Source: an uncultured Clostridia bacterium (GTDB lineage Bacteria > Bacillota_A > Clostridia > TANB77 > CAG-508). Taken from it: DNA of 8,141 nt. The position numbers and the translations under genes were made by a program. The notes under the pieces were generated by a model. The model saw nothing but the letters and a program-made list of their open reading frames with translations. It was not told the DNA's origin and did not search any database. The stretch lies in the NCBI GenBank assembly GCA_947628465.1, contig CANQZZ010000060.1:1-8141 (forward strand). Direction: 5' to 3'. Below, piece after piece: positions 1-6,872 of this stretch (positions are counted from its first letter, which is position 1; the number at the start of each line of letters is the position of its first letter).

Positions 1-825
1 AGAATAGCAGCACAAACAGCAAAACAAGTAATAGTACAAAAAATAAGAGAAGCAGAAAGAAATATGGTATTTACTGAATACAATGATAGAAAAGGAGAAA
101 TTGTATCAGGAATAGTACAAAAAGCAGATGGAAAAGCAGTAATCCTAGATTTAGGAAGATTAGAAGGAGTAATGCTTTTAAAAGATCAAATACCTACAGA
201 AAACTATAAAGTAAATGATAAAATAAGAGCTTATGTTGTAAGTGTAGAAAAAGGAATTAAAGGTATACCACAAGTATTAGTTTCAAGAAGTCATCCTGAC
301 TTTGTAAGAAAATTATTTGAATTTGAAATACCAGAAATATATGAAGGATTAATAGAAATAAAGAGCGTAGCAAGAGATGCAGGTTCTAGAAGCAAAGTTG
401 CTGTATACTCTACAAATGAAAATATAGACCCAGTAGGATCATGTGTAGGACAAAAAGGAATTAGAATTCAAAACATCATAAACGAACTAAAAGGTGAAAA
501 AATAGATGTTATAGAATGGAATGAAGACCCAGCAATATTTATTTCGGCAGCATTACTTCCAGCACAAGTAATGGCAGTAGATATAAAGGAAGATGAAAAA
601 TTTGCACAAGTTATAGTTCCAGATGACCAATTATCTTTAGCAATAGGAAAAGCAGGACAAAATGCAAGATTAGCAGCAAGACTAACAAATTGGAAGATAG
701 ATATAAAGAGTGAATCTCAATTTAGAGAAATATTAGAAAAACAAGAAAATGAAAATGCTGAAGAAAATGAAGAAGTAGTTGAAGAAGTAAATGAAACAGA
801 AGAAAATATAGAAGGAAATGAATAA
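1..825 (+). CDS. nusA: Transcription termination/antitermination factor NusA, 5'-truncated by the window edge
   Basis: NusA binds RNA polymerase and nascent RNA and controls pausing, termination and antitermination. The frame is open from base 1, and its first residues (RIAAQTAKQV, then QKIREAER) are the family's signature between the N-terminal polymerase-binding domain and S1. The ATG at 64 is therefore internal, and roughly 100 residues lie left of the window. Of the 274 residues visible, about 25-100 are the S1 domain. KH1 follows, with its GQKG loop at 448-459 in the context DPVGSCVG and the typical NELKGEKIDV stretch after it. KH2 has GKAG at 646-657 in the context QLSLAIG and ends in WKIDIKS. 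A Glu/Asn-rich acidic tail of about 30 residues closes the protein, with no E. coli-type AR repeats, as is usual in Firmicutes. It is the first visible gene of the cluster; ylxR starts one base after its TAA stop. The identification is secure. Confidence 0.97.
   Translation, partial: RIAAQTAKQVIVQKIREAERNMVFTEYNDRKGEIVSGIVQKADGKAVILDLGRLEGVMLLKDQIPTENYKVNDKIRAYVVSVEKGIKGIPQVLVSRSHPDFVRKLFEFEIPEIYEGLIEIKSVARDAGSRSKVAVYSTNENIDPVGSCVGQKGIRIQNIINELKGEKIDVIEWNEDPAIFISAALLPAQVMAVDIKEDEKFAQVIVPDDQLSLAIGKAGQNARLAARLTNWKIDIKSESQFREILEKQENENAEENEEVVEEVNETEENIEGNE
812..816 (+). promoter_or_regulatory. Ribosome binding site that decides the ylxR start
   Basis: AAGGA lies inside the last codons of nusA. 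It is 10 bases before the ATG at 827 but only 1 base before the in-frame ATG at 818, so the second ATG is the likely start. This placement suggests translational coupling with nusA. Confidence 0.6.
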
Positions 826-826
826 T

Positions 827-1087
827 ATGAAAAAAGTTGTACAAAGAATGTGCATGGGTTGCAATACAAAAAAAGATAAAAACACTCTTATAAGAATTGT
901 CATGAACAAAGAAGGAAATATTTCAATAGACAAAACCGGAAAGTTATCTGGCAGAGGTGCATATATATGTGATAATGTAGAGTGTTTGGAAAAAGTCATA
1001 AAATCAAAAAGATTAGAAAAAGTTTTTGATAAAAAAATAGATGAAGATATTTATAAAAATTTGAGGGGTGTAATTATTGATAAGTAA
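827..1087 (+). CDS. ylxR: YlxR family RNA-binding protein
   Basis: This is a small (86-residue) basic protein of the YlxR (DUF448) family, found next to nusA in most Firmicutes. The family is described as RNA- or nucleoid-binding; its role is less settled than that of its neighbours. Diagnostic features are RMCMGC near the N-terminus, the SGRGAYIC block (GRGAY at residues 42-46) and a Lys-rich C-terminal half. Cys9, Cys12, Cys48 and Cys53 form a CxxC plus CxxxxC set that could bind a metal; this is inference, since B. subtilis YlxR does not keep all of these. An upstream in-frame ATG at 818 would add three residues (MNN) and overlap the nusA stop, but the Shine-Dalgarno spacing favours 827. 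The gap to nusA is 1 base. The L7Ae-like ylxQ gene that often follows it is absent. Confidence 0.93.
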   Translation: MKKVVQRMCMGCNTKKDKNTLIRIVMNKEGNISIDKTGKLSGRGAYICDNVECLEKVIKSKRLEKVFDKKIDEDIYKNLRGVIIDK

Positions 1088-1121
1088 AACAAACAAAATA
1101 CTAAATGGAAGAATGATTTGC

Positions 1122-1130
1122 GGGGGTGAT
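1122..1130 (+). promoter_or_regulatory. Strong Shine-Dalgarno of infB, containing a false GTG start
   Basis: GGGGGTGAT matches the extended Shine-Dalgarno GGAGGTGAT at 8 of 9 bases, and the one difference still allows a G-U pair with 16S rRNA. The GTG at 1126-1128 is part of this pairing block and cannot sensibly be the start codon. The TTG at 1135 sits 8 bases after the GGGGG core, the right distance. Confidence 0.8.
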
Positions 1131-1134
1131 ATTA

Positions 1135-3951
1135 TTGGCTAAAACAAAAATACACGAAATAGCAAAAAAAATTGGTGTAAATAGCAAAGAGGTTTTAGAA
1201 AAAGCAATTGAATTAGGATTAGATGTAAAATCACACATGAGTAGTGTTGATGAATCTGATGCAAAAAAATTAGAAGCAAAATTTTCAGGGGTTAAAAAAG
1301 AAGTGAAAGAGAAAAAAGAAGAACCAGTAATCATTAGGAGAGCAGTAATTGTATCTAATGATGAAGAAAATAAACTAAAAGAAGAAAAAAAGGTTGAAAA
1401 TAAACCTAACAGAAATGTTGGATTTATTGAAAGAGAAAGAAAAACAGACTATAACATAGTTTATAGAAATAAACCTAATAAACCTCTTACAGTAAGTGAA
1501 TTATTTGGAAAGAAACCTACAAAGCAAGAAGAACCTAAAACAGAAATTAAAGAAACACCAAAAACAGAAGTAGTAGATAATAAAGAAAAATCAAGTACAG
1601 AACAAGAAGTAACACCACAAGAAAGAAGAAACAATAATATTACTAATTCTAATCAAAACAGACCATACAATGCAAATAGGCAATTTAATAATAGAGAAGG
1701 AAATAACAATAGGCAATATAATAATTACAACAATTCAAACAGACCATATAATAGGGATTTTCAAAACAATAATGAAAATAGGCCTTTTAATAGAAATGGG
1801 CAAAATAATAATAGACCATTTAATAGGAATAATAGAGGGCAGTCTAATTATGGAAGAAGACCTCTTGATGAAAAAGGAATTGAAAAAAATATCAAAAACA
1901 TTATGTCAGCAGATTTGGGAGAAAAGGAAAATGTAAGAGAATATTCAAACAAATCAATTGACAAACAAAAAAATAACAGATATGAAGAAAGAACAAACAA
2001 AAAACCTTCTAGATCAAGAAGAGGCGAATATGAAGAAATAAGTAGCCACAAATTAAAAGATTTAAAACAAGAGAACAGATTATCAAATATGTTTGATGAA
2101 GGTTCAATGCTTGATTATTATGACTTAACTACAACAAGAGGAAGAAGAAGTAAAAAGAAACTTGCACAAAATGAAAATAGAGTAAAACAAAAAATATTTG
2201 ATTTAACAGATATTACAATACCAGAAACAATTACAGTAAAAGATTTAAGTACAGAACTTAAAAAGACAAGTAGTGAAATTATAAAAAAATTATTAGGATA
2301 TGGAATTTTTGCAACAATAAATAATGAATTAGATTTTGATACTGCATTTTTAGTAGCACAGGAATTTGGTGTAACAGCACATAAAAAAGAAGTTGTTACA
2401 GATGAAGACATACTATTTGATGATAGTGAAGATAAAGAAGAAGATTTAAAACCAAGACCACCAGTAATTGTTGTTATGGGACACGTTGACCATGGTAAAA
2501 CATCTCTTTTAGATGCAGTAAGGGAAACAAATGTAATAGCAGGCGAAGCAGGAGGAATTACTCAAGCAATTGGTGCATATATGGTAGAAGTTAATGGAAG
2601 AGAAATTACTTTCTTAGACACACCAGGACATGAAGCATTTACAGCAATGAGAGCAAGAGGTGCGCAAATAACAGATATAGCAATACTTGTAGTTGCTGCA
2701 AATGATGGAGTTATGCCTCAGACAATAGAAGCTATAAACCATGCTAAAGCTGCAGGAATACCAATAATTGTTGCAATTAACAAAATAGATGTAGAAGGAG
2801 CAAATCCTGATAAAGTTAAACAAGAACTTGCTGAATATGATTTAGTTTCTGAAGAATGGGGAGGAGACACAATATTTGTGCCAATTTCAGCAAAGAAAAG
2901 AATAAACATAGATAACTTACTAGAAATGGTATTATTAGTAGCTGACATGAAAGAACTAAAAGCAAATCCTAATAAACAGGCAAAAGGTGTTGTTATCGAA
3001 GCAAAATTAGATAAAGCAAAAGGACCAGTAGCAACAATGCTTGTACAACGTGGTACATTAGATGTTGGAGATACAATATTAGTTGGTTCTGTAATTGGTA
3101 GAATAAGAACAATGACAAACGATAAAGGTAAAAAAGTTAAGAAAGCAGGACCATCAACACCAGTTGAAATAACAGGTCTTGCAGAAGTTCCAGAAGCAGG
3201 AGACACATTCTATGAAGTAAAAGATGAAAAAACTGCTAAACACTTAATGGAAACAAGAAAACGTAGAGCAAGAGATAAAGCTTTGAATAGCAATACAAAA
3301 GTTACATTAGATGATTTATTTAGCCAAATAGAAAAAGGAAACTTAAAACAATTAAATATTATAGTAAAAGCAGATGTTCAAGGTTCTGTTGAAGCTGTAA
3401 AACAATCATTAGAAAAATTATCTAATGATGAAGTAAAAGTCAAAGTAATACATGCAAATGTAGGTGCAATAACAGAAAGTGATGTTACACTTGCAAATGT
3501 TTCAAATGCTATAATCATTGGATTTAATGTAAGACCAGAGCCAATTGCAAAAGATATGGCAGAAAAATCAGAAGTTGAAATAAAAGCATATTCTGTAATA
3601 TATAATGCAATTGAAGATGTAGAAGCTGCAATGAAAGGAATGCTTGACCCAGTATTTAAAGAAGTAGTAATAGGTAATGCAGAAGTAAGACAAACATTTA
3701 AAATTTCTGATGTTGGTACAATTGCAGGATGCTATGTAACAAATGGAAAAGTTGCAAGAAATGCTGGTGTAAGAGTATTAAGAGATAATGTTGTAATACA
3801 TGATGGTAAATTAATATCATTAAAGAGAATGAAAGACGATGCAAAAGAAGTAGCATCAGGCTATGAGTGTGGTATTCAAATAGAAGACTATAATGATATT
3901 AAAGAGGGAGATATTATCGAGGCTTACATCATGGAACAAGTAAAACAATAA
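1135..3951 (+). CDS. infB: Translation initiation factor IF-2
   Basis: IF-2 is the GTPase that brings fMet-tRNA to the 30S subunit and promotes 50S joining. From the TTG at 1135 it has 938 residues, long for a Firmicute. The start gives [14 protein letters not shown], the normal IF-2 N-terminus. Residues 1-50 are a first IF2_N domain, followed by a charged linker with an Asn/Arg-rich repeat at about 163-243. A second IF2_N-type domain lies at about 353-417. The G domain has G1 GHVDHGKT at 449-456, switch I Thr476 (GGIT), G3 DTPGH at 495-499, G4 NKID at 549-552 and G5 SAK at 585-587, all intact. Domains II, III and the fMet-tRNA-binding C-terminal barrel follow. ylxR ends 47 bases upstream; the infB stop overlaps the rbfA ribosome binding site. 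The identification is secure; the start is well supported. Confidence 0.98.
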   Translation: MAKTKIHEIAKKIGVNSKEVLEKAIELGLDVKSHMSSVDESDAKKLEAKFSGVKKEVKEKKEEPVIIRRAVIVSNDEENKLKEEKKVENKPNRNVGFIERERKTDYNIVYRNKPNKPLTVSELFGKKPTKQEEPKTEIKETPKTEVVDNKEKSSTEQEVTPQERRNNNITNSNQNRPYNANRQFNNREGNNNRQYNNYNNSNRPYNRDFQNNNENRPFNRNGQNNNRPFNRNNRGQSNYGRRPLDEKGIEKNIKNIMSADLGEKENVREYSNKSIDKQKNNRYEERTNKKPSRSRRGEYEEISSHKLKDLKQENRLSNMFDEGSMLDYYDLTTTRGRRSKKKLAQNENRVKQKIFDLTDITIPETITVKDLSTELKKTSSEIIKKLLGYGIFATINNELDFDTAFLVAQEFGVTAHKKEVVTDEDILFDDSEDKEEDLKPRPPVIVVMGHVDHGKTSLLDAVRETNVIAGEAGGITQAIGAYMVEVNGREITFLDTPGHEAFTAMRARGAQITDIAILVVAANDGVMPQTIEAINHAKAAGIPIIVAINKIDVEGANPDKVKQELAEYDLVSEEWGGDTIFVPISAKKRINIDNLLEMVLLVADMKELKANPNKQAKGVVIEAKLDKAKGPVATMLVQRGTLDVGDTILVGSVIGRIRTMTNDKGKKVKKAGPSTPVEITGLAEVPEAGDTFYEVKDEKTAKHLMETRKRRARDKALNSNTKVTLDDLFSQIEKGNLKQLNIIVKADVQGSVEAVKQSLEKLSNDEVKVKVIHANVGAITESDVTLANVSNAIIIGFNVRPEPIAKDMAEKSEVEIKAYSVIYNAIEDVEAAMKGMLDPVFKEVVIGNAEVRQTFKISDVGTIAGCYVTNGKVARNAGVRVLRDNVVIHDGKLISLKRMKDDAKEVASGYECGIQIEDYNDIKEGDIIEAYIMEQVKQ
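1657..1824 (+). repeat. Degenerate NR(P/Q)(Y/F)N repeat in the IF-2 linker
   Basis: Six copies of the pentapeptide N-R-(P/Q)-(Y/F)-N are encoded at 1657-1671, 1675-1689, 1708-1722, 1738-1752, 1777-1791 and 1810-1824, spaced 18 to 39 bases apart and separated mainly by Asn, Gln, Arg and Gly. The reading frame stays open throughout, so this is a low-complexity, probably disordered and positively charged segment, not a disruption. Confidence 0.85.
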
Positions 3952-3961
3952 AGGAGATAGA

Positions 3962-4333
3962 ATGAAAAGACAAAACGGAAATAACAGACTTAATCGAATA
4001 AATGAAGAATTAAAAAGAGAAATTAGTAATATAATTAATTATGAAGTTACTAATTCAAATGTAACAGGCATGATTAGTGTAACAAGTGTTAAAATTTCTC
4101 CAGATTTAAGGTATGCAAGAGTAGCTGTTAGCATAATTAATTCTAGAAATGTAAAACAAACATTGGCAGGGCTAAAATCTTCTTCTGGGTTTATAAGAAG
4201 TAGAATAGCTGAAAAAGTGAATTTAAGAGTTACACCTGAATTAGTATTTGAATTAGATGATTCAATGCAATATGGGGAGAGAATAGACACAATTTTAAAA
4301 GATATAATGAAAGATATTAAAGGAGATAAATAA
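3962..4333 (+). CDS. rbfA: 30S ribosome-binding factor RbfA
   Basis: RbfA binds the free 30S subunit and helps late maturation of 16S rRNA near its 5' helix; it is also linked to cold adaptation. The 123-residue length is normal. The protein is one KH-like domain: a basic first helix (RINEELKREISNII), the strand pair SVTSVKISPDLRYARV around residues 39-54, and a C-terminal part with TPELVFELDDSMQYGERI at about 91-108. In the helix-kink-helix where the family usually has Ala-x-Gly before FIRS, this protein reads Ser-Ser-Gly (residues 74-76). AAGGAG at 3951-3956, overlapping the last base of the infB stop, lies 5 bases before the ATG. Its TAA shares one base with the next ATG (TAATG), so translation of the two genes is likely coupled. 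Confidence 0.96.
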   Translation: MKRQNGNNRLNRINEELKREISNIINYEVTNSNVTGMISVTSVKISPDLRYARVAVSIINSRNVKQTLAGLKSSSGFIRSRIAEKVNLRVTPELVFELDDSMQYGERIDTILKDIMKDIKGDK

Positions 4334-5283
4334 TGACTTTAGATAATATTGTAGATGAAATAGATAAAGCGAAGAGTATAGTAATACTTACTCATGAAAT
4401 ACCAGATGGTGATGCAATTGGTAGCAGTTTAGCTTTATATACAGGCTTAAAACAATTAGGTAAAGATGTTGATGTTGTAATACCAGAGTTTTCTAGAACT
4501 TTTGAATTTCTACCTAATAGTAATGAAATTAAAAAAGAAGGAAGAAACGAAACATATGATTTAGCAATATCATTAGATGCAGGAGATATAAAAAGATTAA
4601 ATGGATTTGCAAAATATTTTGAAGATGCAAATGTTAAAATATCAATAGATCATCATAGTTCTAATACAATGTTTGCAGACTATAACTTTGTTAATCCTAC
4701 AGCACCTGCTTGTTGCCAAATACTTGTAATAGTTTTAGAAGCATTAGGAGTAATTATAGATAAAGAAATAGGAACATGCCTTCTTGCAGGAATAATTACA
4801 GATACAGGGGGATTTAAATACAAAGGAGTAACAGCAGAAACCTTTGAATTTGTAGCAGAGCTTTCAAATAGGGGCGTAAACGTTTCTGATGTATATAAAA
4901 AAGTATTACAAACAGTATCTAAAACAAGATTTAAACTTATGCAAATAGCAATTAATAGATTAGAATTTTTAGAAGATGGAAAGTTGACATTTACATATAT
5001 AACAAAAGAAGATGAAGAATCTTTAGGAGCAGAAACTAATGACCATGATGGAATAGTAGAAATGGGAAGAGATATAGAAGGAGTAGAAGTTTCAATCTTT
5101 TTAAGAGAAACTACTAATGGATATAAAATATCACTTCGCTCTAATGAATATGTAAATGTATCAGATATATGCTTAATGTTCGGAGGAGGAGGACATGCAA
5201 GAGCAGCAGGCGGAACAATAAATCTTCCATTTGAGCAAGCAAAAACAAAAATAATAGAGGAATGTAAAAAATATTTGAGGTAA
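4333..5283 (+). CDS. nrnA: DHH/DHHA1 phosphoesterase, NrnA-type oligoribonuclease / pAp phosphatase
   Basis: Proteins of this family (B. subtilis NrnA/YtqI) degrade 2-5 nt RNA fragments to mononucleotides and dephosphorylate pAp, using manganese in the cytoplasm. The 316-residue length fits. All metal-binding motifs are present: HEIPDGDAIGSS (His21, Asp25, Asp27), Asp82 in SLDAGD, the DHH triad at 106-108 and Asp157 in ITDTGGFKY. The C-terminal DHHA1 domain carries the substrate-binding GGGGHARAAGG at 284-294. It is much shorter than RecJ and lacks RecJ's extra domains. AGGAG at 4321-4325 is 7 bases before the ATG, which overlaps the rbfA stop by one base; truB follows after 2 bases. A DHH gene between rbfA and truB is a common Firmicute arrangement. 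The exact substrate (nano-RNA, pAp or cyclic dinucleotide products) cannot be settled from sequence. Confidence 0.92.
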   Translation: MTLDNIVDEIDKAKSIVILTHEIPDGDAIGSSLALYTGLKQLGKDVDVVIPEFSRTFEFLPNSNEIKKEGRNETYDLAISLDAGDIKRLNGFAKYFEDANVKISIDHHSSNTMFADYNFVNPTAPACCQILVIVLEALGVIIDKEIGTCLLAGIITDTGGFKYKGVTAETFEFVAELSNRGVNVSDVYKKVLQTVSKTRFKLMQIAINRLEFLEDGKLTFTYITKEDEESLGAETNDHDGIVEMGRDIEGVEVSIFLRETTNGYKISLRSNEYVNVSDICLMFGGGGHARAAGGTINLPFEQAKTKIIEECKKYLR

Positions 5284-5285
5284 AA

Positions 5286-6137
5286 ATGGACGGACTAATT
5301 ATAATAAACAAGCCAAAAGGCTATACATCACATGATATAGTAAATATAATAAGAAAAAAATTGAATACAAAAAAAGTAGGACACACCGGAACATTAGATC
5401 CTAATGCTACCGGTGTTTTGCCAATATTGGTAGGAAAGGCAACTAAAATTTCAAAATATTTAATAGAACATGAAAAAACATATATTGCAACAATTGCCCT
5501 AGGTAAAAAAACAGATACAGGTGACGCAGATGGCAATGTCATAGAAATAGATAATAACATTAAAAAGCTTGATGACGAAGAAATAAATAGAACTTTTAAA
5601 AAATTTATGGGCAAGCAAAAACAAATTCCACCAATGTATTCGGCAATAAAGGTCGATGGAAAAAAGCTATATGAATATGCAAGACAAGGCAAAAAGCTTG
5701 ATATAGAGCCAAGAGAAATTGAAATATATAATATTAAATTAAAAAAATATGAAAACAATGAAATAATATTTGAAGTTGAGTGCTCAAGCGGAACATATAT
5801 AAGAAGTCTATGTGAAGATATTGCTAAAACTTTAGGTACTATTGGATTTATGAAAGAATTAGTAAGAACTAAAGTAAACAAATTAGATATAAATGAAGCA
5901 ATAAATTTGGAAGATATAGATACTTTAGACATTACGAATAAAATAATATCTATAGAAAGTATTTTTAAAAACGAAGCAAAAATTGATTTAAATGATAGAA
6001 AATTAGAATTATTTTTAAATGGAGTACAATTAACTTTTGACTTAGAAAATGGACTTTATAGAATATATAACAATAAGGAATTTATAGGCTTAGGAGTAAT
6101 AAAAAATAAATTACTAAAAAGGGATGTAGTAATTTAA
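5286..6137 (+). CDS. truB: tRNA pseudouridine(55) synthase TruB
   Basis: TruB converts U55 in the T-loop of nearly all tRNAs to pseudouridine and also acts as a tRNA folding chaperone. The 283-residue protein opens with GLIIINKPKGYTSHDIV. It carries the catalytic aspartate Asp38 in GHTGTLDPNATGVLP, the active-site Tyr66 in KTYIATIALGKKTDTGDADG, then PPMYSAIKVDGKKLYEYAR and CSSGTYIRSLCEDI, which are the standard TruB motifs in order. The C-terminal 60 residues are more divergent and fit a degenerate PUA-like or TruB_C region. Its ribosome binding site (GAGG at 5277-5280) lies in the last codons of the DHH gene, 2 bases of non-coding DNA separate the two, and co-translation is likely. ribF, the usual next gene in many Firmicutes, does not follow. 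No terminator is visible directly after the stop. Confidence 0.97.
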   Translation: MDGLIIINKPKGYTSHDIVNIIRKKLNTKKVGHTGTLDPNATGVLPILVGKATKISKYLIEHEKTYIATIALGKKTDTGDADGNVIEIDNNIKKLDDEEINRTFKKFMGKQKQIPPMYSAIKVDGKKLYEYARQGKKLDIEPREIEIYNIKLKKYENNEIIFEVECSSGTYIRSLCEDIAKTLGTIGFMKELVRTKVNKLDINEAINLEDIDTLDITNKIISIESIFKNEAKIDLNDRKLELFLNGVQLTFDLENGLYRIYNNKEFIGLGVIKNKLLKRDVVI

Positions 6138-6193
6138 CAATGTTTATGATAAAATAATTTTATAAAAAATAAAATGAAAAAGGAGAGATACTT

Positions 6194-6664
6194 ATGACAA
6201 GCATGTTTAGTTATTTAATTACGATGTTTGCTGGAATGTTTTGGCTAGTTAGAGTAATAGTTGCAATTACTTTTTCACTAAATGTAGATTTTCCAATAGT
6301 TCCATTAAATTTTGAGGCAGAAATAATATTATTATTTGTTACTCTAATATGCATAGTATTTATTATAAAAAGAAATATTATAGGAGCCCTAATATATTTT
6401 GCATGTTATGGAATATACTTTGGAACAGACTTATATGAAGGGATAAAAGGACTAATACAAGGACAAGCTATAGCATCAGGCTATTTATCATTATTTGTTT
6501 CTTTTTTAGGAGTATTAATTCCACTTTTAACAGTAATAGATATATTCATAAACAAAGACAGAACAGGAGTTGCAATAAATAAAAAAACAGATTGGTTTTA
6601 TAAAAATAAAGACTACGATAGAGAATTTGATGAAAGAGATGATAGAAACCAATATAAATTTTAA
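6194..6664 (+). CDS. Small four-helix membrane protein of unknown function
   Basis: I do not recognise the family. The 156-residue protein has four probable transmembrane segments at about 7-29, 42-58, 62-81 and 96-119, and a strongly charged C-terminal tail (about 120-156, rich in Lys, Asp, Arg, Tyr). Lys59-Arg60 after helix 2 and Lys121/Arg123 after helix 4 suggest both termini are in the cytoplasm. No signal-peptide cleavage site, catalytic motif or metal-binding cluster is evident; Cys53 and Cys71 lie within membrane segments. AGGAG at 6181-6185 is 8 bases before the ATG, so it is very likely translated. The gap to truB is 56 bases, very AT-rich and without a convincing promoter or hairpin, so it is probably the last gene of the nusA operon, closed by the terminator 7 bases after its stop. 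Base composition matches its neighbours. Confidence 0.85.
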   Translation: MTSMFSYLITMFAGMFWLVRVIVAITFSLNVDFPIVPLNFEAEIILLFVTLICIVFIIKRNIIGALIYFACYGIYFGTDLYEGIKGLIQGQAIASGYLSLFVSFLGVLIPLLTVIDIFINKDRTGVAINKKTDWFYKNKDYDREFDERDDRNQYKF

Positions 6665-6670
6665 AAACAC

Positions 6671-6706
6671 AAAAGTTAGCTTAAAAAAACTAGGCTAACT
6701 TTTTTT
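6671..6706 (+). terminator. Intrinsic terminator closing the nusA operon
   Basis: AAAAGTTAGC at 6671-6680 pairs perfectly with GCTAACTTTT at 6694-6703. Three more pairs (one G-U) extend the stem inward to a 7-base loop at 6684-6690, and a run of seven T (6700-6706) follows the hairpin. It begins 7 bases after the stop of the membrane-protein gene. The A-rich left flank could give weaker termination on the opposite strand, but no minus-strand gene points at it. Confidence 0.9.
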
Positions 6707-6726
6707 AATGCAAATGCCGAAAATCG

Positions 6727-6755
6727 TTGACTTTTGGGGAAATTTTTAGTAAAAT
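6727..6755 (+). promoter_or_regulatory. Sigma-A type promoter for the cohesin/dockerin protein gene
   Basis: TTGACT (-35, 6727-6732) and TAAAAT (-10, 6750-6755) are separated by exactly 17 bases, one mismatch each from TTGACA and TATAAT. Transcription would start near 6762, about 33 bases before the ATG at 6795. It sits just after the operon terminator, as expected for a new transcription unit. No operator-like inverted repeat overlaps it. Confidence 0.75.
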
Positions 6756-6794
6756 AGTATAGGATAATCTTGTAATAAAAAGGGGAAATTTAGT

Positions 6795-6872
6795 ATGAAA
6801 AAAATATTAACATGCGCAGTGATATTATTAACAATATTTATAACATTTACTTTTTCAGTAAATGTAAATGCA
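6795..6872 (+). other. Sec signal peptide region
   Basis: These 26 codons give MKK, about 17 hydrophobic or Thr/Ser residues, then SVNVNA before NDK. Cleavage after Ala26 fits signal peptidase I. Cys7 is too close to the N-terminus and lacks a proper lipobox, so it is not read as a lipoprotein. Confidence 0.8.

Noticed and set aside
64..66. ATG at 64 as start of nusA
   Set aside because: The frame is open to base 1 and the residues before it are conserved NusA sequence, so the gene is cut by the window edge.
818..826. ATG at 818 as start of ylxR
   Set aside because: Only 1 base separates it from the AAGGA site, while the ATG at 827 has normal spacing and gives a typical YlxR N-terminus. It cannot be fully excluded.
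1670..1936. 88-residue plus-strand open frame inside infB
   Set aside because: It is a shifted reading of the Asn-rich linker, is almost all Ile/Met/Lys low complexity and has no ribosome binding site.
2718..3206. 162-residue minus-strand open frame opposite infB
   Set aside because: Antisense shadow of a strongly conserved coding region; Ser/Thr/Ile-rich with no recognisable domain.
5321..5932. 203-residue minus-strand open frame opposite truB
   Set aside because: Complement of AT-rich truB codons giving a Ser/Ile/Phe-rich product; all TruB motifs are intact on the other strand.
6131..6170. Promoter between truB and the membrane-protein gene
   Set aside because: TATGAT at 6145-6150 resembles a -10 box, but no acceptable -35 lies 16-18 bases upstream and the TG extension is out of register; the region is simply AT-rich.
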